A DNA stretch of 64,000 nt from Acanthochromis polyacanthus. Taxonomy: Eukaryota; Chordata; Actinopteri; Pomacentridae. Made by a program: the position numbers and the translations under genes. This document shows, one piece after another, positions 35,001 through 42,239 of this stretch. Location: positions 42,093,255-42,157,254 of the forward strand of contig NC_067118.1 of the NCBI RefSeq assembly GCF_021347895.1, in the 5' to 3' direction. Under the pieces are notes generated by a model. The model saw nothing but the letters and a program-made list of their open reading frames with translations. It was not told the DNA's origin and made no database searches. Numbering within the stretch: position 1 is the first letter of the stretch; each line of letters opens with the position of its first letter.

Positions 35001-35242
35001 ATCCTGTACATATGTTGTAACTAATGACTAAAAAGTGAAGTACACATGTGGGTTTCTAATAATTCTAATCACTGTTTCATTTCTCCGTCTGTAGAAAAGC
35101 AGAAGAGCAAGCCAAACAGGCGAAGGAGAAGGAGGAGAAGACGGAGCTGGAGCGACTACGAACCATGGGCTACGATGAAACCAAACTGGCCCCCTGGCAG
35201 AGGCAGATCATCCTGAAGAAAGGGGATATAGCCAAACAGTGA
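1203..35242 (+). CDS. espn: espin, 3' part of gene (spliced; 5' exons outside window)
   Basis: Espin bundles F-actin in hair-cell stereocilia, Sertoli junctions and microvilli. Joining the exons below gives proline-rich stretches, the [20 protein letters not shown] block, a WH2 motif ([13 protein letters not shown]), the [21 protein letters not shown] block that opens the actin-bundling module, [16 protein letters not shown], and the C-terminal [18 protein letters not shown]. All of these match vertebrate espin as I recall it, in the same order. Exon phases are mutually consistent: 0 at 7168, 0 at 12079, 1 into 13867 and 19905, 0 at 21585 and 31593, 2 into 33404 and 35095. The first visible exon begins inside a codon, so ankyrin-repeat exons must lie upstream of the window. 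Two alternative exons (13867-13920 and 23878-26025) and two candidate internal promoters suggest several isoforms, as known in mammals. Identification is secure; isoform use is inferred. Confidence 0.96.
1904..1937. other. perfect 14-bp hairpin in espn intron
   Basis: GGCGCTAACACAAT, loop gatggt, then ATTGTGTTAGCGCC. It lies in intron sequence not explained by any repeat I recognise. Confidence 0.7.
2334..2752 (+). mobile_element. hAT-type element, CAGGGGTGTC family, copy 2
   Basis: Starts CAGGGGTGTCAAACTC and ends with ggcccgtgggccgcatg and TTTGACACCCTTG. It is an internally shortened copy with a small core array. The right flank (cattactgctggttggc) equals the inverted flank of copy 1, so both copies sit in related host repeats. 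Confidence 0.82.
2782..3335 (-). mobile_element. 554-bp element with RecQ-like helicase fragment, 9-bp TSD
   Basis: The segment starts TAACCTGGCAATAG and, read inward from the other end, TAACCTTGCCAGC. It is flanked by taaaagtcc on both sides (2773-2781, 3336-3344). The related repeat at 1-206 gives the pre-insertion sequence: there the flanking gtaaaagtcc runs straight into cagat. On the minus strand the element has a CCAAT-containing, GC-rich start and then a helicase-like frame. The superfamily is not certain; a long TSD plus a helicase recalls the AcademH lineage as I remember it. Confidence 0.75.
2804..3112 (-). pseudogene. RecQ-like helicase N-terminal fragment (Walker A)
   Basis: On the minus strand the frame reads [20 protein letters not shown], then [20 protein letters not shown]. 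The first part resembles the Q-motif region and LPTGFGKS is motif I of superfamily-II RecQ-type helicases. The frame then loses similarity ([18 protein letters not shown]) and stops at a TAA near 2804. The DEAH box and the second RecA domain are absent, so it is a fragment. Origin from a helicase-encoding transposon is more likely than from a cellular recq gene, because it is enclosed by element ends. Confidence 0.7.
3464..3523 (+). mobile_element. hAT-type family terminal fragment
   Basis: Only the last 60 bp of the CAGGGGTGTC family remain: ggaccctctggaggaccac, ggcccacgggcc, then TTTGACACCCCG. It directly abuts the repeat shared with positions 1-206. Confidence 0.75.
4216..4983 (+). repeat. 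CACTG-ended interspersed repeat, copy 1, hosting a TTAA MITE
   Basis: Starts CACTGGAAAAAAATGCCCC and ends TTTTTGCAGTG. The middle is interrupted by the TTAA element at 4413-4789. The second half carries agtgaatttatcttaaatc and gatgagacattttgac, found again near 8050 and 50860. No clear target duplication is seen. Confidence 0.7.
4413..4789 (+). mobile_element. piggyBac-type MITE (TTAA, CCCTCCTG ends), copy 1
   Basis: Flanked by TTAA (4409-4412 and 4790-4793). Starts CCCTCCTGCTGTC and ends ggacgacacgatgg, an imperfect inverted repeat. AT-rich and non-coding. A TTAA target and CCC ends are the piggyBac pattern; the class is inferred because no transposase is present. Confidence 0.75.
5200..5440 (+). 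promoter_or_regulatory. candidate internal promoter and first exon of espn
   Basis: A locally GC-rich patch in an AT-rich intron holds a CRE-like GTGACATCAC (5246-5255), a CCAAT box (ggcccaatag, about 5271-5280) and a purine-rich, exon-like stretch ending in a strong donor GATAAG|gtaagg at 5440. No long frame is present, so it would be a 5' UTR exon splicing to 7168, with translation from the in-frame ATG at 7309. Mammalian espin is known to use internal start sites for short isoforms. This is inference from sequence signals only. Confidence 0.4.
5441..7167 (+). other. espn intron without recognisable features
   Basis: Unique-looking intron between the candidate internal exon and the [12 protein letters not shown] exon. 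No repeat family or coding signal is apparent. Confidence 0.6.
7168..7326 (+). CDS. espn: espn exon: [12 protein letters not shown] block
   Basis: Acceptor ctacag ends at 7167 and donor GAG|gtaaaa follows 7326, giving 53 codons with phase 0 on both sides. The translation carries [19 protein letters not shown] and then [16 protein letters not shown], the basic, serine-rich block that precedes the second proline-rich region of espin. An in-frame ATG at 7309 (MAPNEE) is the first start codon available if a transcript began at the candidate promoter near 5.3 kb. Confidence 0.94.
7550..8527 (+). mobile_element. piggyBac-type MITE, copy 2, with embedded duplicated segment
   Basis: Starts ccctcctgttgtcctc and ends gacgacacgaggg followed by TTAA (8525-8528 region). 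Between 7917 and 8165 it contains part of the CACTG-ended repeat plus about 40 bp that also follow the copy near 4984-5022 (attgcgtc...ttttattctttggtct). The MITE body then resumes at about 8170. Frames of 60-80 codons here are AT-rich artefacts. Confidence 0.65.
8529..9636 (+). other. espn intron without recognisable features
   Basis: Unique-looking intron between two TTAA MITEs. No coding or RNA signal is seen; short frames at 8898-9108 have no family resemblance. Confidence 0.55.
9641..10238 (-). mobile_element. piggyBac-type MITE, copy 3
   Basis: Reads CCCTCGTGTCGTCC at the left and gaggacaacaggaggg before TTAA (10239-10242) at the right. The left target reads TTTA, a mutated TTAA. A central palindrome around tccagcgaaatttgctgga (9943-9961) is present. 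Confidence 0.78.
10937..11013 (+). repeat. (TA)n microsatellite
   Basis: About 37 TA repeats, uninterrupted apart from the edges, in an espn intron. The (IY)n peptide in the overlapping frame is an artefact. Confidence 0.97.
11715..11791 (+). mobile_element. LINE/SINE 3' tail remnant with (TTA)n
   Basis: The text aaagcgcttagtggacgctg, then ggctgctatagaaataaag and (TTA)n is the common 3' terminus of CR1/L2-related fish retroposons. Only the tail is recognisable. Confidence 0.6.
12079..12316 (+). CDS. espn: espn exon: second polyproline region
   Basis: Acceptor cgtcag ends at 12078 and donor GGAA|gtgagt follows 12316. Length is 79 codons plus one base (phase 1 out). It encodes [19 protein letters not shown], then runs of ten and six prolines separated by LPHSNPMPT, then a serine-rich tail [11 protein letters not shown]. 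The tail joins the WH2 exon as [15 protein letters not shown], which matches mammalian espin. Polyproline here is the profilin and SH3 binding region of the family. Confidence 0.93.
12892..13296 (+). mobile_element. piggyBac-type MITE, copy 4
   Basis: Flanked by TTAA on both sides (12888-12891 and 13297-13300), with ends CCCTCCTGTTGTC and gatgacacgaggg. 405 bp, non-coding, in the intron after the second polyproline exon of espn. Confidence 0.82.
13867..13920 (+). CDS. espn: candidate 54-nt cassette exon of espn
   Basis: A pyrimidine-rich tract (13790-13860) leads to tcaag at 13866, and the donor A|gtaagt follows 13920. The segment is 54 nt with phase 1 on both sides, so it can be included or skipped without shifting frame between 12316 and 19905. 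It would add 18 residues, [19 protein letters not shown] do not recall this peptide in the canonical mammalian protein. The acceptor and donor are good and the frame is open, but only transcripts can prove its use. Confidence 0.6.
14377..15037. mobile_element. MITE with AGGAGGTCCTCGAT ends and TA target
   Basis: Left end AAGGAGGTCCTCGATC after TA (14375-14376); right end aaatcgaggacctcctg before TA (15038-15039). 661 bp. No transposase. TA target and short ends suggest Tc1/mariner origin. Confidence 0.7.
15880..16206 (+). repeat. local duplication, GCGCTGTGC...GGCGGYCGTAAA
   Basis: gcgctgtgc at 15880 and 16129 each lead to cggcgt-aatc, agacagt-tggcgg-cgtaaa and ttaaa, ending near 15967 and 16205. 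Similarity continues weakly beyond (ctcagaagcttg / ctgagagcttg). Confidence 0.65.
16639..17910 (+). mobile_element. hAT-type element, CAGGGGTGTC family, copy with expanded core
   Basis: Starts CAGGGGTGTCAAACTC and ends gttggacacccctg. Flanks gtctaaac and gtctacat agree at 6 of 8 positions. The core, 16975-17740, is a GACAAAAA-type array with a higher-order period of about 339 bp (acaataagacaaacgacatg at 17061 and again at 17400). The 263-codon minus-strand frame across it is rich in F, C and L and is a product of the repeat. Confidence 0.85.
18600..19065 (+). promoter_or_regulatory. candidate internal promoter and first exon upstream of WH2 exon
   Basis: CpG density rises sharply here (gcgagcgcgcggtcgc around 18696-18711), followed by a (GA)n tract at 18845-18862 and a GC-rich exon-like segment ending AAACAG|gtgagg at 19065. 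Upstream mini-frames (ATG AGT AAA CAA TGA, and ATG AGG CAC TGA) precede the donor. Spliced to 19905, translation could begin at the tandem ATG 19922. This would yield a short espin with only WH2 and the bundling module, as described for mammalian small espins. Not proven. Confidence 0.45.
19905..20050 (+). CDS. espn: espn exon: WH2 actin-monomer binding motif
   Basis: Acceptor ctgcag ends at 19904 and donor AAC|gtaggt follows 20050. Two bases complete the upstream codon, then 48 codons read [20 protein letters not shown] and onward through [19 protein letters not shown]. This contains the WH2 consensus (LLAEI helix followed by LKPT), which binds monomeric ATP-actin. The match to espin is nearly residue for residue. 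Tandem ATG codons at 19922-19927 could start a short isoform if transcription began at the candidate promoter near 18.9 kb. Confidence 0.96.
20196..20220 (+). repeat. 25-bp poly-G tract
   Basis: An uninterrupted run of G about 145 bp after the WH2 exon. Length may be unreliable in assembly. Confidence 0.95.
20400..20876 (+). mobile_element. hAT-type MITE, TAGGGATGTCCGATA family, copy 1
   Basis: Ends TAGGGATGTCCGATA and TATCAGACATCCCTA, flanked by aataccag (20392-20399) and aataccgg (20877-20884), 7 of 8 matching. 477 bp, AT-rich, non-coding. Confidence 0.85.
20900..21465 (+). repeat. diverged tandem duplication of about 280 bp
   Basis: Shared landmarks in order: tgtctgtgatgcctct / tgtctgtgatacctct, gatgcaaac, ttttagaaactgcac, gaaatcctgactgca, and cacactgtg. 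Unit 1 is about 20900-21170 and unit 2 about 21176-21465. Not coding. Confidence 0.7.
21585..21983 (+). CDS. espn: espn exon: Pro/Ser linker and start of actin-bundling module
   Basis: Acceptor taccag ends at 21584 and donor AAG|gtaggc follows 21983, giving 133 codons with phase 0 on both sides. The first 60 codons are a proline, serine and threonine linker with [20 protein letters not shown]. The last 45 codons hold [20 protein letters not shown], then [20 protein letters not shown]. This is the N-terminal half of the 116-residue actin-bundling module of espin, which carries one of its two F-actin sites. The phase-0 donor can join either 31593 (canonical) or 23878 (long alternative exon) in frame. 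Confidence 0.96.
21984..23877 (+). other. espn intron without recognisable features
   Basis: About 1.9 kb of intron between the bundling-module exon and the long alternative exon. I see short A-runs but no repeat family, hairpin or frame worth reporting. Confidence 0.6.
23878..26025 (+). CDS. espn: long alternative terminal exon, ESPNL-like C-terminus
   Basis: A pyrimidine-rich acceptor ending ctttag at 23877 opens a 715-codon frame with no internal stop, closed by TAA at 26025. Joined in phase 0 to the donor at 21983 it would give an espin isoform with a new C-terminus. Segments in order: [20 protein letters not shown]; a coiled-coil-like stretch ([16 protein letters not shown]...[13 protein letters not shown], exon residues about 28-65); a conserved middle with [20 protein letters not shown] and [19 protein letters not shown] (residues about 130-480); a proline-rich run (about 505-545); and a conserved end, [20 protein letters not shown]. 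The style matches my memory of espin-like protein ESPNL rather than canonical espin, whose C-terminus is encoded at 31593-35242. It lacks the second F-actin site. Family assignment rests on recall; the open frame, splice sites and phase are seen directly. Confidence 0.8.
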   Translation, partial: FASSGHYQPQEWHYSHVHNAILGPFGELMTEADLNRIEKQIENLQVMHKVSEVEKELEELERQLHQLLPVSAALSQGHFSVNPKQVHGQAEDLPAWCNKISTLLKSMAILLATLGGKEIDILDLICPGYSQEETRNVSAGQSQPAGSAGIIGRSQSFSTREDVEKEIKQCGVSVKNLKANYEIQNQSQSADNQANRVYKRKRSLPVVSESSYRPETTHGVNAPSAAGLDSHKNGDLPSVPESAVPLVEEPLIVASHAPQTFAPSEALVPTNMEEFNQVLSADPILNNDQLTRSLEVQTDLSYVQECIEMRKERIVFLFLEHWRKYTISESYRTKYKRGNHLDVGWEDYSQFSEQIGGEMQSEDDKLLLFMKSKQVVGNLIGHWRTIMSQVPTRQIRRLSRAQMIYWPEHFLPHINGSPVNYESLTLDLFMLGYFQLLEMNMSRSERKFRHLLCYEMFDRLGSHKWEVIRQFHREVMEKIERGKRDWADGFEDIKLKYFGDSDNGGGVMTASLHSMSPDMSIMPMQEPLPPPPSHPPPPPPPSHPAPPPPNAQSSPPAPSPQSSQPASQPEASPSSSLAAAQNGVSDHGQIVEQKTQKVPLEAQRNLKPTEQMASNESVVSNGKISETENVKHSEAETPQNTTGNPGPSPVKEVPPVTVKITEEPPVDKPPPKDEPNEDSIKVIYELKEFCNEEIIRYIDRSFAFWKAKEAELFDI
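26026..27637 (+). other. probable 3' UTR of the long alternative espn exon
   Basis: No splice donor or reading frame of note follows the stop at 26025, so this looks like untranslated sequence of the alternative terminal exon. I see no AATAAA until 28385-28390, beyond the hAT insertion at 27638-28207, so the UTR may run to about 28.4 kb and contain that element. Its extent is uncertain. Confidence 0.4.
27638..28207 (+). mobile_element. 570-bp hAT-derived element carrying a BED zinc finger
   Basis: Ends are TAGGGCTGGGCGATA and its inverted copy TATCGCCCAGCCCTA. The flanks are a perfect 8-bp duplication, agttggat (27630-27637 and 28208-28215), the hAT hallmark. The body keeps only the first part of a hAT transposase, so the element cannot move itself. 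It lies in the probable 3' UTR of the long espn exon. Confidence 0.93.
27777..28097 (+). pseudogene. BED-type zinc finger fragment of a hAT transposase
   Basis: The likely start is the ATG at 27837 ([15 protein letters not shown]), giving 86 codons. It carries a complete BED-finger pattern: IMWKWFGFD, then C-K-V-C (MCKVCKSPV), then HLQQRH, as in ZBED proteins and hAT transposases. There is a stop at 28097 and no RNase-H-like catalytic domain follows. It is either a truncated transposase or a DNA-binding-only remnant that could compete for transposon ends. That role is speculation. Confidence 0.8.
29406..29892 (-). mobile_element. hAT-type MITE, TAGGGATGTCCGATA family, copy 2
   Basis: Starts TAGGGATGTCCGATATTGG and ends atcggacattcctc. 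Its body is the inverted counterpart of 20400-20876 (caacagttcacactctcact and ccttaaatataggtgaaatc versus the copy-1 complement). Flanks gtcctgac and atccagac agree at 6 of 8. Confidence 0.75.
29893..31592 (+). other. espn intron without recognisable features
   Basis: Intron between the second TAGGGATGTCC element and the SMPAWRRD exon. I see no repeat family or frame that I can support. Confidence 0.55.
31593..31672 (+). CDS. espn: espn exon: [17 protein letters not shown]
   Basis: Acceptor tgacag ends at 31592 and donor AG|gtgagt follows 31672. It is 80 nt, phase 0 in and phase 2 out. It encodes [20 protein letters not shown] and then KMDEER, part of the highly charged helical core of the espin actin-bundling module. 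The SMPAWRRD block is diagnostic for espin. Confidence 0.95.
32120..32671. mobile_element. 552-bp non-coding DNA transposon with perfect 9-bp TSD
   Basis: Inverted ends TAGCCTAGCCGCGCTAGAC and TAGCCTAGCCGTGCTAGAC (18 of 19 identical) are flanked by gtattaggt on both sides (32111-32119 and 32672-32680). Inside, a block containing caacgaatttaattct near 32150 recurs near 32345 as a direct repeat. There is no credible coding frame. Ends beginning TA-R-CCT and the 9-bp duplication resemble the helicase-bearing element at 2782-3335. Confidence 0.85.
33404..33415 (+). CDS. espn: espn 12-nt microexon (EQK)
   Basis: A 12-nt segment lies between a strong acceptor (cag, ending 33403) and donor (gtaaga, from 33416). 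It completes an Arg codon, encodes Glu-Gln-Lys, and leaves two bases that form Arg with the first base of 35095. The joined product DEER-EQK-RKAEEQ matches the mammalian EEEREQKRKEEE sequence. Without it the reading frame between 31672 and 35095 is still kept (12 is a multiple of three), so skipping would only remove four residues. Confidence 0.88.
34228..34309. other. 30-bp-stem hairpin in espn intron
   Basis: Arms 34228-34257 and 34280-34309 are complementary at 29 of 30 positions around a 22-nt loop. Either a small foldback MITE remnant or an RNA-hairpin source. Confidence 0.75.
34387..34458. mobile_element. 72-bp palindromic Tc1-type MITE, copy 1
   Basis: TA-flanked, with arms CACCCCCTGTCAAAAGTTTT and its inverted copy. 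Almost all of the element is stem. Confidence 0.85.
34838..34915. mobile_element. 78-bp palindromic Tc1-type MITE, copy 2
   Basis: TA-flanked; arms CACCCCCTGTCAAAAGTTGT and inverted copy, centre near tctatatgaatgag. About 380 bp from copy 1. Confidence 0.85.
35095..35242 (+). CDS. espn: espn terminal coding exon
   Basis: Acceptor ctgtag ends at 35094. One base completes the previous codon, then the frame reads [40 protein letters not shown] and KKGDIAKQ, and stops at TGA 35240-35242. The end matches the espin C-terminus ([18 protein letters not shown]), which holds the second F-actin binding site of the bundling module. This fixes the canonical end of the gene. Confidence 0.97.
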
Positions 35243-37100
35243 CCTGGATCGCCCTCCCCCAGCGCCTCGCCCTCCCCGACCCTCCAACCCAACACCGAAC
35301 GGCCTGGAGGAGCTCGTCCAAACTCTTTTTACTCTCCAGAAACGCCGACCAGCCTGCAGGCTCTGAGGTTCACGTTGGGTTAAACTCAACAGAACGATCC
35401 TCCACTTCCCACTGAAAGTCTCACGGACACAAACTCTCAGTCTTTTAGCTTAAACGACACATCTGACATGCACTGACTCTCCTCGCTTAAGACATCTGCT
35501 ATAAACGCACATGTCCTGAACTAAATTATCTTCATCTGCTTTCCTACAAATCACTAGAAATAGAATTATTTCCTAAAGTAGATGTAAGAGGCTTGTGATA
35601 GATTAAAAGAGGCTACCTGTGAGCATTTCTGCCATGAGGAAAACGCTCCTTATTGCATTTATATTGTCCCTTTATTAGCCTCGCTCACCGTTATGTAATG
35701 AATGGAGACGTAGCTCCAACAACTCAGCAAAGGCTTGTTCCGCTCTGAAGCAGCTAATGCGTTCTGTATGTAGATAGCATCACATCTTTATCACGTCTTA
35801 GTCGGGACATTTTTGTACGGAGCTCATAGAAGCACTTCCTAGGCTTCAGTTTACTGCCAGAGTCATAATTCTCGTAAGAAGCACATCCTAACACGGCTAA
35901 TCCGCTTCTTTAGCTAAGCTTGTCGTCATTTTCCTCTGATAAGATATTCTATTTTAAATAATGCAAAGATTGTCTAGCTGTGCAAATCGAATTTTACTAA
36001 TTTTTCACTGGAGAGAAGTAAAAAGAAAAACAAAAGCTGCAAAGTTCCAATTGAATTTTCTAAATACGTGAGCTAAATGTTCAGCTGTTGTGATCATGAA
36101 TGTGAAATGTGGTGTGCATGTGTTGCATGTCGTGGTGTATTATTACTCGACCCGCAGGACCTGAATTCTCAGAGAATATCAAGAAGATAAAAGCTAGTTT
36201 GGTATAGATGTGGATATGGCCTTTCTGCAAAAAAAAAAAAAAAAAAAAAAAGACAAAAAAACAGAACCTACACATCAGAGAAACAGCATCTTACATCTCA
36301 TCTGCACACTGAATATTGCAAAGTAGAGAAAAGACATGAGTTTGTCCTGTTCCGGCCTTTGTCCCACTAACCGGGGAGATAAATGTTTGATGAGCAGATC
36401 TGCTTACAGAGCGCTCCGTCTGCCACAAGCGAGCGAATAAAAAAAACGTACTGTTCCTCAGATGATGCCAGCTAAGTTTTAGTAATATAAGCTTTTAACA
36501 CACAAGACTAGACAGAACCAACACCAGTACAAGGTTGATCATTACACAGCATGCATTAGTTCTAAATGACAGCTCCTTCCAGCTACAGGTTTTTAAGTAT
36601 TGAAGGAATATTTGGGTAGAAGTCCGTCTATTTGAAGCTACACGTTAAAATGTGACACAGATTTTAAATTTCACCTGTATATGAATCTGAACATTGACAT
36701 TTAGGAGCAAGCAAAGCTCACAAAAAAAAAGAAAAGACAAAGCTCTCGTTTCAATCATAGATTATTCAAACATCCTGAGTTTACTTCATTCACGTTGGAT
36801 TCTTACAAAAAATAGCGTATAAAGCGAAACCGCGGTTGATTATTTGGAAATATTCTAATTCACTTTCATCGGATGCCATATGACATTGAAATTGAAGATG
36901 ATGTAAATGTAATTGCCATTTGATTTTCTATAAATATATATATAAAACTCTGTATATAGCGACCCTTAGAATTTTGTCATTTCATTGTTTCCATATTGCG
37001 TTATATTACATGTCTCAGCCTTGCTTGAATAGAAATCATGTATAATTATATTTTCAGACTGTTAAAAATGAAGAAAATAAAATCTTTAATCACCAAACAA
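35243..37100 (+). other. espn: espn 3' UTR with polyadenylation signal
   Basis: About 1.85 kb of AT-rich sequence without coding potential follows the stop codon. AATAAA at 37076-37081, followed by a T/G-rich stretch from about 37103, is the best poly(A) signal. A run of about 23 A residues at 36229-36251 is a homopolymer, not a tail. The exact end of the transcript is inferred. Confidence 0.7.
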
Positions 37101-37568
37101 CATTGGTTTTGAGTTTGTGTTACCTTCAATAAAAGCAAACATTAATGAGGTATCATACAGCCCGATCAGAAATCAGACATTTATTGAGCGGATAGTTTTT
37201 AAAGCTGACTGCAAATTAGGTTTGAGGGGAAAAAAAGTGAAATTACAAAATGAATTCAAGGCAAAAAGTAACAAAGAGTAAGTAAAATGGGAATAGATTT
37301 ACAAAAGTACTTTATAACTACAGTTCCTTGCTTTTATTTGCTTTTTGATGCTTTGGAAGAATTCCTTTCAAGAAAAACGCTTACATTTGGTTAACGTTAT
37401 GAAAACACTGAAAGCATGAAAATCCTTTTCAAACATCACTGTACGGAGAGGAACAAAATGAGCAAAGCTTCAGGGCTACAAGACAAAGTTAGTGGAATAC
37501 ACAGAGCAAAAACATAAAATCCACAAGTCATTTTAGATTTAATTCAATCTACACTTTTTGTTGAAGAG

Positions 37569-38321
37569 CAGGGGTGCCAAACTGATTTTAGCTCAGGTTC
37601 CACATTCAGTCCAGTCTGATCTCCAGTGGACCACACCAGTAAAACCACAGAATAATAACCTATAAATAACCACAACTTCCAGATCACAGTGTGTCGACAA
37701 AGGAACACATTTAGTCACAGCTATCTGGAACTGAATGACAAAATATTTTACTTTATATTCAAAATGACAAAGGTCAGACAAAAAAAGCCAAAAAAACAAC
37801 AAAAACAAGACAAAATATTACAGAAATGACACGCAAAATGGCAAAAACGAGACACTGAACAACAGAAAATGAGACAAACTACACGAAACAAAACTGAAAA
37901 GAGACAAAGAATTAGACAAACAAGTTACTAAGTGATAAAAAATGGACAAATGACAAGCGAGACAAAAAAGACAAAAAGAAACAAAAACCAGACAAAAAAA
38001 ATGACAAAAGTGGGAAACAAAATGACAAAAAAGACAAACACCACAAGTGAGACAAAGAGAAAACACAGAACAACAAAAACGTGACACAAACAATAAGAGT
38101 CAGACAAAAAAAGACAAAAACGAGACACAAAATGACAAAAAAAAACATGAAAATATAGTATTTTATGATCCAAACAACTTGTCATGGTCTAGAAATTATT
38201 TTTAAATTGAGAGTTTTACTAGTTTATAATGTCTTCTCTAATTTTTACACTTTGAGGGCCGGATTGGACCCTCTGGAGGACCACTTTTGGCCCACAGGCC
38301 ACATGTTGGACACCACCGCTG
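37569..38321 (+). mobile_element. hAT-type element, CAGGGGTGTC family, intergenic copy
   Basis: Starts CAGGGGTGCCAAACTG and ends ggcccacaggccacatg, ttggacaccaccgctg. The core is a GACAAAAA-type array (37760-38140). It lies about 470 bp beyond the espn poly(A) signal. Confidence 0.8.
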
Positions 38322-39117
38322 TAGGGTTAATTTGTGGGGCAGCTGTACAACTAAATGGAAGTCATTAAACCAGGATATTAGAAGTGATTATGGGGCAGTA
38401 AAGAGTTGGAGAGAGGAGCTTGGTGAAGTGGTTGGACATTTTGTTGGACTGGATCAGGCTGTCAGACACCAAAAAGCATCCGAACGGCTGGTGTTCCATG
38501 CTATTTAAGTGTTTCCTTATCAAACAAATGGTGGAGTTGTGGATATTCATGTGCCTGACTATTACTAACTGATATATCAGCATCCAACTGTGTCAACAGC
38601 CTGTTGTTTTCTCCCTCTAATCATGTGCAGCATCATGGTTTTTGAATAAAGCTGCATTTTAAGGCAGTATTTTACAGTCAATGATCATTCTGTCTGATCA
38701 TTGTCTGCTTACTGTATATTTTTCTGTCTTTATATTGTTATCTACTGCTAATATATTTACATAGAAAGAGTGCTCATACTACTCCTCCATACTGTTTATT
38801 CGGTGTAACCTGCTGAGTTTAATGCACTTCACCTTCACATTTGTTCTAATTACTAGTAAAAAGGCAGTAAAGTTGAATGTAATTTAGAGCTGCTTGGCGG
38901 GAGAAACGCCAAACAAATCTAAACTACTTTTCTACACTTCACCCATTACCTGCAGCGGGTTACCTGTTGCACCACCACCTGTATGAAGAGGTTAAAACAC
39001 ACCTGACGTGTTTCCAAGACGCGGGTTTCCTCCGAACTTCTTTTTCCAAACATAAACTGTAATTCAGTGAATTCAAACAAACGCTGCTGCAGTTTTCCCT
39101 CCTTTTTTTTTCTCTTC

Positions 39118-39215
39118 CGCACCTGAGCGCGCGGGTCAAAGCTCACCTCGTTTCAACGTGTGCGTGCGCGCGCCGGTTCGTCAGGTGACGTAACGTTTGT
39201 TTTTTGACGCAGCGT
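39118..39215. promoter_or_regulatory. isolated CpG-rich patch with E-box and CRE-like site
   Basis: gagcgcgcgggtc, gtgcgtgcgcgcgccgg and caggtgacgtaacg lie in otherwise AT-rich intergenic DNA. It could be an enhancer or the promoter of an unannotated minus-strand transcript. No confirmed gene is attached. Confidence 0.3.
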
Positions 39216-39639
39216 CAAAACGTAAAAAAAGAAATGCATAGAATTTTTTTTAATTAAAAACATTTAGCATTGAAAACTAAACGTAGACTAAAAAAAGAAG
39301 GAAATGCTGTATTTGTGTTTGGAAATTTTACTGATTAGAATAATTTACACTGAAAAATAATACACAGAAATCTTTCGACGATGCAAAACAGTCTAACAGA
39401 GTGGTGCATAATGCTGTAGTTCTCAAAGAATACATGGCATAGCCCAAAAACCAGCACTAATGTGTTCCTGATAACGCATTTGATGAAGAAAAAAAGATTC
39501 ACATTGGTATGAGATCCTACAAGTGGCATCACATAATCAAAGTGATAATTTAACTGAAATAATGTTCTGACATTAGAATCATTAGGCATTTGGAAATTAA
39601 TATAAAAACAAACATTCACTGCTTGATTCCAATTTATTT

Positions 39640-40050
39640 TATAGGGAGATTATGTGTCAAAATCAGTCAGAAACAGTTTCATACTAATTTGTGGGGAAAA
39701 AAAGTTTTGGGACGCCCCGTATGTTTGCTTGTATGTTGCATTAAGAACCACTCTTTGGTCTTCAGTGTAATTTCTGTTTGTACAATTACAGCCAAAATAC
39801 TAAACAAATCCTAAAAAGGCCATTTAAAACTTAAAATTGATTGGTTCCATAAAAATAAGAAGTTTTGAGTTGGGTTGTTTTGATAGAATTTAGTTTTGTT
39901 AGTTTTTCTTGTAGAATAAATAAATAAAACTGTCTGTCTAATGCAGCCACACCTTCTGAAACACAAAAGAGATTTTTCCACAAATATTTCATGATGAGAT
40001 GAGGAAAATTTTAAGGGTGTCTGAAAACTTTTTTCCACTGCTTGTGCATT
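39640..40050. mobile_element. degraded Tc1-type transposon remnant
   Basis: The right part ends ggtgtctgaaaacttttttc and the left part has gttttgggacgccccgtatg; both look like worn Tc1 ends. No transposase frame is left. The rest of 38330-40213 shows nothing I can assign. Confidence 0.4.
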
Positions 40051-40215
40051 TATAAAACAATAGATGCTGTCCTAAACTGGATCAAATCTGATTTGTTTTA
40101 AATATACATAGATGCTGGAACTGAACTAAGAACAGCCACGGCTTAGATCATGTATTTGGAAACCACACACATAGAAGCTTTGGCTGGCAGTTTGTACATG
40201 TTGCTCTGATATGTA

Positions 40216-41851
<1,636 letters not shown>

Positions 41852-42239
41852 TATGTAAATAATTCTTTAATATCTGATTATTTTAGGTGAATGAGCAGTG
41901 AAAAGTCAACCATGTGGTGCCACGGTCAGAACAGTTAGAATTATAAAATGTGTTTGATGATGTTGATGTTTCTTCTTCAGCTCTGACTGACTGATGGGAG
42001 TTTCAGATGCTGGTTGTGAAAGCAGGCGGTGGAATAACGGTGGTTCAGCTGCCCCTTTACACAACAAAGGATGTGAATCTGCCCTGTCAGGACCCAGCAG
42101 TGACTCACCGTGTTAATGATGGTGAAACTGTCCGTGGAGAGATCTCAGCACGTTTCTGTGGTTTTCTGTTTTCCAGATCTGCTGGTAGGTTTGATGAAGT
42201 CACAGTTTCTCAGCGTGTTCCTTCCTTTTTCCTCTTTTC

